A DNA stretch of 64,000 nt from Ligula intestinalis (taxonomy: Eukaryota; Platyhelminthes; Cestoda; Diphyllobothriidea; Diphyllobothriidae): positions 20,626,598 through 20,690,597 of the forward strand of contig JAYGXS010000008.1 in assembly GCA_036362985.1 (NCBI GenBank), in the 5' to 3' direction. Of the stretch, positions 54,701-64,000 are shown in pieces (within the stretch, counting starts at the first letter, position 1; each line of letters starts with the position of its first letter). Below the pieces are notes generated by a model. It had not been told where the DNA came from and ran no database searches. It was given only the letters and a program-made list of their open reading frames with translations. The translations under genes were made by a program, and so were the position numbers.

Positions 54701-57034
54701 CGTGGCCAACAGACGCTGTCCGAGGAGTTTTGAGTAGCTTGAAGGCACCTTGTGAATCACTCGGAAGGCCTCTTTGGCATCCACGCGATGGTTTGAGTCT
54801 ACCAGGTGCGCTAAGATTGAACTGTTTACACCTTTAAGTTGGCCCTTCCCTAACCATGCGGGTATGTGTTCCCTTACTCTTTTGGACAAGCGCCGGCTCG
54901 TGCGACCAATATATCCTGCCCCACAAGAACAGTTAAATGAATACATGCACATTGAGGTGGTCTGGGCTGGCAGTTTATCCTTAATCTCTCCGTATAGGAT
55001 GGGAGTAGTCGAGACCAATACATGGGCGTTGGCTGCTGGGAAGGTAGTTGCTACGGCTTGACTCAGGCGCTTCCTTAGTAGTTCGCTTGGTCCGTACCCT
55101 TGAAATGGGACTCTGATGAACATTCGTTTCTTCTCCACTGTTGATACTGAGGGCTTTGGCGGCTTTTCAGCCATGTTTTTAGCGATAAATCGACTAGGAT
55201 ACCCATTGTGTCGAAACATGCCTTCAACAATCTTCAGCTCCTTTTCAATAATATTAGTAGAGCAAATCCTCTTCGCCTTTTGCGTCAAACACCGTACTAA
55301 ATTGCGTTTGAAGTTCAACGGTACGAAACTAGCAAAATTGATGTATTGCCCGGATCAGGTCTTCTTGCGATATACCCTACGTTGAATGCTCCTATCGGCT
55401 CTTTTACGCAATAGCACATCAAGGGATGGAAGCGATCCAGATTGTTCTTCGTCTAGGGTAAATTTTATCGATTTTTGCGCCCGATTTACTGTACGCATTA
55501 CCGTTGATATGTTGGTTTGATCTGATGCAACTGCAAATATTTCGTCTACGTACCGTTTAAAGTACGTTAGATCATTTATCTTGTGGCTAAGTTACGAAGC
55601 TTCTAGCTTGCCCATAAATATATTTGCTAGAAATGGACCCAGGGGCGAGCCCATAGCTACTCCGTCCAATTGTCGGTAGAGGTTATTGTCAAATAGGAAC
55701 TGTACATTCAAGGTGCATTTTAGCAATAATTCCTTTGGTGCAGTAGCCGGCATTCCTATGTCCTGCTGAGTCAAGGTAATGAATTCACAGATGTAGTCTA
55801 CTGTTTCTGTGACCGGCACGTTCGTGAATAGGGACGAGACATCCAGTGAGAACATCATCATTCCGTTCAGGTCAAAGTCTTTCACACCATCCACGAATTC
55901 TAAGGTGTCTCGGAGGCTGTGAGGTGCTATTTAACTCTGTATGGGTTTCAGCTTGTCTGTTGGCCATTTTGCTGTCACATGGTATGGCGAGTTTCTCATA
56001 TCTAGAATGGGCTGAACGGGCACGCCATCTTTGTGAATCTTAGGCAGCCTGTATAGTCGAGGTATGTGCGTGCCAACGGGACGAAGACTCTCTAAGTCAT
56101 ATTTGCTTATGACGCCGTTCTTTTGAAGTCTTTTCAGACAATCAGTCAGCTGAGTTTCAACCTCATTCATGTGATCTTTATCCTTTCCTGTCTTGCTAAA
56201 CATTTGTTCGTCTGACAAAATGGATTGAATTTTCGCAATGTCGTCTGTTCTATCCATTAGAACAACGCCCGTTCCCTTATCGGGCCTCGTTATTAGGATC
56301 TCCTTTTTCTGTCGGAGCTGTCTTAATTTATCCATCTGGGCTTTCGTCAGCAGACCCCGATGATTTTAGCCATTTTTTAAGTACTGATATGAACAGTTAA
56401 ATAGTGTAGACTTAAAGTGTTGCTTACTCTCCGCTGACACTGGCTGAAGGTCATATGTTCGATTAAGCAAGTTTTCAAACTGTGTTTCCAGCTGTAGCTG
56501 GTTTGGTTTTTGGCGGGAACAGCAAAATTTTGGACCCAATGATAAGGTTTCTAGCAAGATTTTATCAAGAGATACGGAGGAATAGTTGTGTATGCACCGA
56601 CTTGGATCCTCAGGAAGCTTCGATTGTGGTCTGCATTCCTGTACACTACGAAGAAGAGAAGTTGTCTTGGCTTCTCGTCGCTTTTCCCCGATGGACTGCA
56701 CGTAATTATCGAATTCCAGTCTTTCGTCTGCTTTTAGTTGGTCAAGTGTGGCTGCACGTTGGAAAAAGTGATGTCCCAGTTCTTCCATCCTTACGCAGAT
56801 GCTTTCCAGTTCATTCTTGGCAAATCTCCTCAAGGTATCACTGGTGATAACCGTGCGACTTCTCCGCATTGCTCTCCAGTAGAAAGTTGGGTACTCGTTT
56901 ACTTCGACGCATCTCTCGATAAAGCTGGCCCGTGCATTCGCCTCCACAATTTTGGTGTTTATTCTTAGGTACCCATTGAGCGCCTTTAACACCGCGGGAT
57001 CTTTGGTTTGTTTTAACTTTGCGAAAATTCCCAT
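54485..57034 (-). pseudogene. PLE protein: reverse transcriptase with C-terminal GIY-YIG endonuclease (four in-frame stops)
   Basis: A single reading frame of about 850 codons, never shifted. It has an ATG start (MGIFAKLKQ) directly after the terminal repeat. The N-terminal third (57034-56366) includes ALNGYLRINTKIVEANARA and ELESICVRMEELGHHFF. The RT follows: LITRPDKGTGVVLMDR, PRLYRLPKIHKDGVPVQPIL, MMMFSLDVSSLFTNVP, VAMGSPLGPFLANIFM and a catalytic box RYVDEIFAV. After the thumb (SLDVLLRKR, YRKKT) comes a linker. The endonuclease is FNCSCGAGYIGRTSRRLSKR with REHIPAWL, VDSNHRVDAKEAFRVIHKV and LLATAEAAAIRLRRP. Stops: TAA at 56366-56368, TAA near 55931, TAA near 55592, and TGA near 55363. The GIY-YIG core looks intact. 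Confidence 0.9.
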
Positions 57035-57039
57035 TGAAA

Positions 57040-57420
57040 ATTTCAGAAGATAAATTGGCGAACATACGTTTGTTTTCGATCAATTCTCGTCAGGCCTTTA
57101 CATTTATATGGTATGAATAAACTATGCTGGTTGGTGGACAGATGAAGTGTTCTCGTTGTCACTGTGGGGAGGAGGGGGGAGGAGGAGTTGAGATCAGAGT
57201 GTCAATGTCTAGAGGCCCGGCGTCCACGACCGCCGATAAGGTATGCGCGGCTGGACTTGGGACTTGGTTGTCTCTGCGAAGGCCCGTTTCCGAGGCCTGT
57301 GGTCCGCTGTGGGTGGCCTTGTTACCTAGTTTCGCCATGGCAACTGGGGCGCCGCGACGAAATTCTTTTGGGCACATAGCAGCTGTCTGCGTAGCCTGAT
57401 GGCAGCATCACTGAAAGATA
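57040..57420 (-). repeat. PLE terminal repeat, proximal (5') copy
   Basis: Same blocks as 54320-54700 up to GCGTAGCCTGATGGCAGC, where similarity to the ORF ends and arm sequence begins. It contains an isolated copy of the last 70 or so codons of the protein, as expected for a partial upstream tandem unit. Some 15 differences from the distal copy show it is not a recent insertion. Confidence 0.85.
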
Positions 57421-57429
57421 CAAATTAAT

Positions 57430-59530
57430 TTTGAACGTTGCGAACACCAAAATGCCCGCATAATGAGGTCGACGAGTCATTTTCTCTCTCGCACACTGCG
57501 TCCTCCATTGAGGTATGGAGCGCCAAACGAATGTACTTTAATTCATCCTACAACACGTGATTAAGTTCATTTCTGATGCATTTGTTACAAGGAGGATTTT
57601 GTATTGTTCCGTTCAAGCGACTGACCATATGTGGAGTCAGTCCAAACAGTGGACGGCCATGCTTGTTTAAAGTCGACTTGCCACCCCGTACAAAACGAAG
57701 GGTATTCTGTTTTATTTGCAGCAAAGGATGGTGCATAAGCCACATTGGCGAATATGGCTGTACTTACTTGATAGCAAATAACATTTTCTTCACATTTAAT
57801 GCTTAGTGAAAACATTTATTGATGCTTAAAAAACCTTTTCAATTTTCAAAAAAAAATTGAATGCAACCCGTAGGTTCAATATCACGTAGGCTAGCAAAAC
57901 CACATGGTACTTACATTCTGTCGAATGAGGAGTCGCCAATTATTTTGCAAATTAATGAAGATCGAACACAGTTCTCTTTAGAATGTATAGTGCATGTGGA
58001 AAACATGGTTTGCTTGACAAGGACCATTTCAAAATACACGGATATGATGTTTCTTGGTGTTAAGCAACTAACAGTTATGCACTTTGATTAAAACCAAAGG
58101 GCATGCAATCTTCAACTGCATACTTCAAAGGGCCATATCAGTTTAGGTAGTGAACCACATATGCCGCTTGTCCCAGCATTTTGTCCTTTCGAAACGGTGG
58201 TTATAGCGGTGTTATGGGTGAGAAATTAGGAAAGGCAGTGGAATATACTTGAATAACTGCTATATGCATTTTATTTTATTGTATTTAGAGATGTTGATTT
58301 ATAGCTGTTGATTTTCTTTATCTGTATTATTGTTGAAAGTGTTGCGGAAAAACCCGATTATCCAAATACAGGTTACAGGAAATTCCTAAAAAAATAGGAA
58401 AAGTGATTAGGCAGTCGTCTACTTCAACTTACCTGAGATACAAATTACCATTCTGGACTTCGATTAGTATACTCCGCGGTGCGGAGCGCCGCGCACACCT
58501 TCAAGTTACATGCAAAACAACTTACTCCCAGCGGCCGTTTAAAATAAATTCAACTACATTTTCCCACTTTTCAATTACTTCTGCAAATTTCCTTCACTGC
58601 CTATCCTATTGCCCCACCCAAAACTCCCATAATCACAGTTTTTCTAAGACAAAATACTGGAAGTTGGGACATATAACGTGCACTGCTTAAAATACCTTAT
58701 GTATTTTGCTTCCAAAAGCACACAATGTGGAAAATTGTTGTGTATTTTTTCCACAAAGCGTAGTTGAATCTATAAGAGCATCGAAAAAGAGGAAAATGCA
58801 TGCTTGTAAGAAGTCATTTTCTACACAGTGTAATTTGGCGGAAGACTGAAGAGAAACTTGTTTCAAAGCTGACATCCCGAAGTGACCGGAATATCCTGGG
58901 ATTATGCTGTAACCCAATTATTATTTTAATCTACCATAGGAAGGCTTTTCAAATCGATATCATGTTTCGGGATTTAGGTTAAAATGTAAAGAGCGAGCGC
59001 ATCTTCTGTACCTATTTTGTTAAAAAGTCAAATATGAGTAAGGGATCGTTGAGAAGATGACTAGATCGCTAAGAAAATACTTTTATTCGCCTAACGTTTC
59101 GTGATCCATCGCGGATTCATCACCAGAAAAAAGTCAGACAGCAATAGCAGATAGAAGTCTGCGGGTTTGTTTTGCACGAAGCCCAAAAATCATCACTAAC
59201 ATTTTACCACTGTAACACCGTAAGTCAAAGTGAGTTAAAACCGTAATGTCTAATCAGAGGCTTTGCAATTAAGTCAATTAAGTTTCATTGACAAAGTACC
59301 AATCTTGATTTATTGTATATTAGCGGTTTAGGACTAATTTTCATGCCTTCTAGACATTAGGATGAAAATTATTAATCCCACACAACTGCTGTATACACCA
59401 ATGCTCTAAGTTAGCCCCTGTCATGCCACACCCTAGTGGGAAGTTTTTTTGCAGAAAATAAGATTCCTGACGATCGGCGTACAGATAAAATCACCCCCAT
59501 ATATCTAGATATCCACCAATTTTAGTTCTA
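57430..59530 (-). repeat. Right-arm part of unit U3
   Basis: Inverse of 35470-37530. Blocks CCTCCATTGAGGTATG, AAACCTTTTCAATT, GAGGAGTCGCCAATTATTTTGCAA and CGGTGCGGAGCGCCGCGC are mirrored in the left arm. It carries the hammerhead-like variant at 59088-59126. There is no coding sequence. Confidence 0.6.
59088..59126 (-). other. Hammerhead-like motif (variant), right arm
   Basis: Mirror of 35852-35888. GAAACGTC has become GAAACGTT here, removing the cleavage-site C in addition to the already altered core. It is decayed. Confidence 0.35.
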
Positions 59531-60120
59531 AATCACTTCGTTCAATGACTCGCTCTTCCGCATTACTGAAACTAGCTGACCAAGCTACCTCCGATATTAT
59601 CGGCCCGTTGTCCTCAAGTGTCTCTGACCGCGTAAAATTGGAACATAATTCTAGGCGTTGTGCCCTGGATAATTTTGCGCTGGCGGTCCGAGGGATTTAG
59701 ATAAGAGGGTTGTTTAACCTACGCATCCACATTCCGTGACTTCTCCTTCCCCTTCATAACTATCTCGCGCCCTCTCCTGCTTAACGAAACACCAGCATGC
59801 GGTTCTCCCAGTTGAACTGTCTCTCTTGGCTTTAAAATTATTTTACTGCTGACATTAGATTCGGCAAACCTGGTAAGCAAAAAACGACGTACCTTCCTAG
59901 TAACTGTGAAGTTCTTTTAGGTTCTTCCTTATTCCCTCATCTCTTCCCAAAGAATTGTTTTTATGGTAAGTTTGCTAATCATAATGTTGTTGTGCATCTT
60001 CCTAAAACTTGGACACATGTCCAGGTTTTAAAGAATGGCCTAAACCAAAGCTCAGAACAGTCAGTGGCGAATGGCTCTCTAATAAATCAAAAATAAGTTC
60101 GGTACATTTCTCAAGTTTGA
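59530..60120 (+). pseudogene. LINE RT fragment, right arm (active site FANH)
   Basis: Reads SSALLKLADQATSDIIG, SVSDRVKLEHNSRRCALDNF, then NCLSWLKIILLLTLDSANLV-type and other frames through YLPSNCEVLL to FYGKFANHNVVVHL and NGSLINQK. It aligns in order with the RT at 29.9-30.5 kb. It is the inverted partner of 34859-35470. Confidence 0.7.
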
Positions 60121-61200
60121 ACTGCCACGCAATAGAATCTTTAACGAATTTATATTAGTAAGGAGCACAGCTAGATACAGGTCTGCCTTGAACGCTTTGG
60201 ACAGCATAAAAGTCCAAAACGCAAACACATCTGTAGGGTCTGGAGTATGGTCAGCGACAAATGGCCCTTCTAATGAATGAAACTCAATCCGGTTCTTTCT
60301 TCCAATCAAAAACCACCTTTTTTACTTGCAGTGAAAGTGTCACGCAATATCCTGTAATTATATTGTAAAATATCACAGGTAGATACAGGTCCGTCTAGAA
60401 CGCTGCACACACTAGACGACACACAAATATTCTAAATGAATCCCTTTTGTTTCTTGCGCACCATATCCTCCATTGAGGTATGAAATGGAAAACTGACCTC
60501 CATTTATTCATCCAGCAACACGTGATGCATCACATTCATTACGCACCTGCTGTTGGAGATGCCTTGCAATTTCACACGCCAGTCTGCTGTTGGTGCGAGG
60601 TTTTGCAGTACAAAAGTGTGAAACCACAATGTCAACTTAAGCTTGACTATCGTAGGTGAAGGAATTTCTTTTTCCGTTCGAGCAAATGATCATAGACTGA
60701 TGTAGCCTATAGGATGAAAATCGATGCTTGTTTAAATCCAGCTTGCACTCCTTTACAAAAAGAGGGATTTTCTCTTTTATTTGAAGTGCACATGACATTT
60801 AGCACGGCAATAAGTCCTCTTATATGTTGGACAATAGATATAAAGCTTGTTAATTCGAAGTGCAGATAAGCGGAAAACAAGCAAATCAAGATCAATATTT
60901 TACCGTTGTTGCACAGAGGTTCTAGATTTCAGTTGCGGTGGCAGATTTTAAGAATAATTCATGCCTTCTGCCGAACATTTAGGGTGAAACATATCAGTTT
61001 TGCGCCATGATCATAAAGCTCGTTTTTGAATTTACTTGGCGGCACAAGTAAGTCAATGAAGTTTCATTGACAGATTGATTCACTTACCCTTCCAGATTTC
61101 AGGATGGAAATTACGAATCCCGCACAACTGTTGTATGCATCTAAGTTAGCCCCTGTCTTGCCATCCACTAGAGTACAAGATTCCTGACGAGTGGTGTAGA
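60120..61200 (-). repeat. Right-arm part of unit U2
   Basis: Inverse of 33770-34850, with the CCTCCATTGAGGTATG, ACACGTGATGCATCAC, AATTCATGCCTTCTGCCG and GTTAGCCCCTGTCTTGCC blocks. It is non-coding. Confidence 0.6.
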
Positions 61201-61244
61201 GGTAGAATCACCCCCACGTCTAAATATCCACTAATTTTAGTTCC

Positions 61245-62310
61245 TAATCTCTTCGTTGAAAGGCCTGCTCCTCTGCATTACTGAAACTGGCTGACCAAGC
61301 TGCCTTTGATATTACAGGATTATTCTGTTTAAATGTTTCCGACCCCACCACAATTGGCTTAAAAGTCCAGGCGTTGTACTCTGGATAATGTTGTGCTTCT
61401 GGTCCATTCTCCTCTGAGGGATTTAGATAAAGGGGGTTCCTTGCCCACGTATCTGTTTTTCGTGACTGCTCCTCCGCCTCAAATACTATCAAACGCGCCA
61501 TCTCCTGCTTAACGCGTGTATCGCTGAGGGTAAAGTAAATTAGCCCCTAGCAACTGCTATCTTTAGGCCTGGTTCCTTGGGAGAGAAGCCGCGGGAGGCC
61601 AGAGTGGTAGGAGGATTATATTATGTACAGAATAAATGGGAGAATAGGCAGAAGGAAACTGACTGTCAGGCGACTGCACAACCGCAAGCAAACAGACGGC
61701 GTCTGAAGTGATGTCTGGTCTGCAGCCTTCACATAAAGTCCCCTGTGAGTCGGTTGTTCCAGAGGCCGGAAGCAGTAAGCGACCCCAAAACGCACTACGA
61801 CTTGTGCTAGTCACGACATGCACCAAATAAGGCACGTCGTGTGGAGCTAGTGACTATACACTGTCAATAATCTAAATCCTGTCTTGCAACTCTGTTATGT
61901 TTTGTGTGATATAAAGATAAATATCAAACCGGCGAGACCGTAATTTGTTTCACTACGCCAAAATAGAGGGCTGTAATCAAGCATATGTATGAAATAGCGC
62001 GGAATGTCATAAGTTTTTTCTTTTAGGTTGTATGCGAAGGATTTAAGGTATTTTTTTATCCACAGAATTGAATCAATCAATAGAACAACTTGAAACGGAG
62101 CTAGCTAATACACGTGCAGCCCCCTTAGCTGGACTCACTCTTGGCTTGAAGACCATTTTACTTCTTGCACTAATTTCGTACATTGTGGCAAGCAAAAATC
62201 GACGTATCTTCGTAATATTTTTGAAGTTCTTCAAGGTCCTGCCTTATTCCCTCATCACTTCCCTTATAGGAGTTAACGTTAAGACGGTTAATCCGAACGC
62301 CTACAATCTT
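61245..62310 (+). pseudogene. Second LINE RT fragment, right arm, split by LTR-like DNA
   Basis: The N-part (61245-61510) reads SALLKLADQAAFDITG. After an LTR-like block (61560-61860) and about 200 bp of other sequence, the RT resumes at 62130-62310 with SWLEDHFTSCTNFVHCGKQK, STYLRNIFEVLQGPALFPHH. That matches SWLRDYFSSRTQFVQTGKRK, STVLPNNCGVLQGSILSPRL. It corresponds to the pair of fragments that flank the gypsy element on the left. Confidence 0.65.
61560..61860 (-). repeat. LTR-like segment, right arm, copy 1
   Basis: Inverse of 33115-33410. It interrupts a LINE RT fragment, as a solo LTR would. Termini and target duplications could not be defined by eye. Confidence 0.45.
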
Positions 62311-62319
62311 CCAGGTCCG

Positions 62320-62500
62320 GTTCCTTAGTAGAGGGGAAGTCGGTGGAGGCCAGAATAGTAGGAATAGTCTTTTGTGTACAGAAAGGAACGGAGAATAGAT
62401 GGAAGAAGCGTGACTTGGAAAGTACGACTTGCTAGGAAACTAGCCGCGTCCCAAGTGAGGCTAAACAGGCATAATATTTACAAGGGCCGCATGGGGATTT
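62320..62500 (-). repeat. LTR-like segment, right arm, copy 2 (partial)
   Basis: Shares GGTTCCTTAG(T), GGAGGCCAGA(A/G)T(A/G)GTAGGA and TGTACAGAA blocks with 61570-61650 in the same orientation. It lies between a LINE fragment and GC-rich DNA. Confidence 0.4.
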
Positions 62501-62835
62501 GAGGACGCTAATTGGCCCAGAGCGTTTCAGCACGTTCATTCGTCCGACTGCCTCGCGTGCGTAGGTGCAACCCAGGGAAAAGGTCACGCCTTGCATTCAG
62601 ACATCGGCCAACGCGCTGGGTCGAGGAACTGGGCGGCCAAGGCTGTCCGCGCCGCGAGACCAGGTCGGCGCCATCTCGCGTTTGGGGGTGGTGGGCAGCA
62701 GCACCGCTACATGGTCATTTATTTCTGAGTAAGGTTTTTGCAGGCAGCGAGAATGATGCTTATTCAAAATCCGACATTCCGGGGGTGATAAAAAGCATCT
62801 CGGCATCGTTTTGGCAATTTAATCGATCTTTGAAT
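62500..62835. other. GC-rich block, unassigned
   Basis: Markedly GC-rich (CCAAGGCTGTCCGCGCCGCG and similar), open on the plus strand for 113 codons from 62512 but without a recognised domain. It lies between LTR-like DNA and a gypsy fragment and is absent from the left arm. Confidence 0.3.
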
Positions 62836-62851
62836 CTCAGTTTACTGCAGT

Positions 62852-63236
62852 GAAATATAGTCCAATTGGCGAATCTCCCGGGGATTCAACTTGTCTGACT
62901 GTGACTTCAAAGCAAAAGATAGTGGCTTGTGGTCAGAGAAAACTGTGAATTGTCTGCCCTCCAGCGCGTGCCGGAAGTGTTTCACGGCGAGGTAGACGGC
63001 AAGGAGCTCCCGTCCAAATGTGCTGTAGTGCGATTCGGCAGGTTTTAACTTCCTAGAGAAGAAAGATAAAGGCTAAGCCTGACCTGCAAGATGCTGCTGG
63101 AGAACCGCGCCGACTGCAACATTGGAAGCATCAACCATGAGTGAAATGTGAGCATCGGGAACTCGGTACATCAAGGGGATGGCGTCGGCTAGGGCAACCT
63201 TAGTCTAGTCAAAAACTGCGGGGGCATCAGCAGATA
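62852..63236 (-). pseudogene. Gypsy RT/RNase H fragment, right arm
   Basis: The minus strand parallels 32560-32955: RNase H blocks GAVLQQHLAGQA, HYSTFGRELLAVYLAVKH and FSDHKPLS-type sequence. A TAG replaces the second Gln in QAQPL. It lacks the ATGGTTGATG duplication that shifts the left-arm frame. It is cut at 63236 by the 3' end of a CR1 LINE. Confidence 0.8.
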
Positions 63237-63239
63237 AGT

Positions 63240-64000
63240 AAATATAAAATAAATTAATTAATACGCTATTTAAATCAAACGAGTAGTGTATTGTTTGTAA
63301 TGTTATGTCAAATAGCTGTAAGGTGTTAACATATGGTTATCCAAACGTCTCTTGAAGTCGTCAACCGTAGGTGCATGCACAATAGACTCGGGCAAGGAGT
63401 TCCACTGTCGAATGACCCTTTGAGAGAAGAAGGATGAACGTTGGTTTGTTCGGCATAGTTCCTTCCTCAACTGGCAGTCATGTCTTCGGAGGTTCCTTCT
63501 TGGGGCCATTTGAAAGAGACCCTCCCATTTGACATCCAGACCAGTTCCCCTTAGTTACTGAAATAGTTGCTATAAGGTCCCCTCTGTCTTGTCTATAATG
63601 GAGTGAATGAGGTTTAAAGCAGTCAGCCGCTGTTCATAGGTGGACTGCTTAAGTTCAGGGATCACCTTGTTAGAACATATTTGAACACCTTCGAGAATCC
63701 GCATGTCTTTCTGAAGCCAGGGCCGCCAAGCCTGTATCGCATATTCCAGATGCGGCCGCACGAACGTTCCACATACTTTTACGAAGACATCGGAATTCAG
63801 GTTAACGAACGTCCTTCGTATGGCGCCCATGACCGACATTGCTCTCGCTGCGGCTTTGGAACTCTGTGCGGTGACACTTAAGTCGTCTTTAACAAGAACA
63901 CCTAGGTCTCTTTGCAAACTTTCGGTTTTGACTGGTTGGCCTCCCAAGATATAATGTCGCGAGAGTGCCGTTCTGCGCCGTCTTGCTGATAGTATGTGCA
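63240..64000 (-). mobile_element. CR1-type LINE, copy 2 (3' end, runs off the window)
   Basis: Same element as 21690-25168. It covers the 3' tail, the end motif FFSQRVIRQWNSLPESIV (63303-63509) and the RT C-terminal region AMSVMGAIRRTFVNLNSD, RPHLEYAIQAWRPWL (63570-63947). A shift or stop lies between them after DKTEGTL. The tail (ATTAATTAATTTATTTT) abuts the gypsy fragment, so it inserted after the gypsy piece was in place. Confidence 0.85.

Larger units (their letters stand above)
54320..57420 (-). mobile_element. Penelope-like element, nearly complete, right arm
   Basis: The body is bracketed by direct terminal repeats of about 380 bp (54320-54700 and 57040-57420), each including the end of the coding sequence and a G-rich stretch. 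The single protein frame (54485-57034, minus) begins just inside the upstream repeat. This partial-tandem arrangement is characteristic of PLEs. The left arm retains one repeat only. Confidence 0.85.
51718..63236 (-). repeat. Giant inverted repeat, right arm
   Basis: Inverse of 32560-40382. It is longer by about 3.9 kb owing to a 210-bp insertion (53697-53908), a PLE body (about 2.7 kb between 54.7 and 57.04 kb plus one terminal repeat), and 0.95 kb of LTR/LINE DNA (61890-62850). The outer end is a gypsy RT/RNase H fragment cut by a CR1 LINE at about 63238. Confidence 0.85.

Noticed and set aside
32560..63236. Inverted repeat as a pure assembly artefact
   Set aside because: The arms differ by several percent, by independent codon changes and by separate insertions. 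A duplicated contig would be near-identical. A false join in the spacer remains possible and is covered by the long-read check.
1..64000. Bacterial-type operons, CRISPR arrays, phage or plasmid genes
   Set aside because: No regularly spaced short repeats and no prokaryotic gene families; all identifiable proteins are eukaryotic retroelement proteins.

Overview
The window is repeat-dominated eukaryotic DNA with three assembly gaps (7071-7170, 24751-24850, 40383-40782). I see no intact single-copy host gene. Every recognisable coding stretch is a decayed retroelement: Penelope-like elements (PLE; RT plus GIY-YIG endonuclease), CR1-like and RTE-like LINEs, and a Ty3/gypsy element whose gag resembles flatworm CsRn1-type elements. 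tRNA-derived SINEs are also present. AT richness, this mixture and hammerhead-like motifs near PLE ends suggest a flatworm with a large genome, perhaps a diphyllobothriid-type tapeworm. The phylum is a reasonable inference; anything narrower is a guess.

Layout. 1-13.2 kb: AT-rich DNA filled with diverged copies of one non-coding repeat family, a 1.17-kb tandem duplication (3659-5960), a fold-back with a PLE piece in its loop (6060-6660), a SINE, and a PLE RT (11580-12850) flanked by tandem copies of the repeat family. 13.2-18.6 kb: three further PLE remnants. 18.6-21.1 kb: unassigned DNA. 21.7-25.2 kb: a CR1-type LINE on the minus strand. 25.5-25.8 kb: two SINEs in inverted orientation. 26.3-33.4 kb: a nested stack in which a CR1/Rex1-like LINE (28.15-31.28 kb) sits inside a gypsy gag, and the gypsy element in turn splits an older LINE RT fragment.

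32.6-63.2 kb: a very large imperfect inverted repeat. The left arm (about 32.56-40.38 kb, ending in a gap) is the reverse complement of the right arm (about 51.7-63.24 kb), with a spacer of about 11 kb. By eye the arms are roughly 92-98% identical. They differ by discrete events: the right arm carries a nearly complete PLE (54.3-57.4 kb) where the left has a single terminal repeat, a 210-bp insertion with a hammerhead-like motif, and 0.95 kb of LTR/LINE material. The spacer holds an RTE-like RT fragment, a second CR1-like LINE, and PLE 3' pieces with a hammerhead-like motif and an inverted duplication. 63.24-64 kb: a second copy of the 21.7-kb CR1 LINE, cut by the window edge.

No pathway or operon logic applies; the window records successive retroelement insertion, segmental inversion-duplication and decay. 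All positions are by-eye estimates, usually good to about 5-30 bases at repeat edges.
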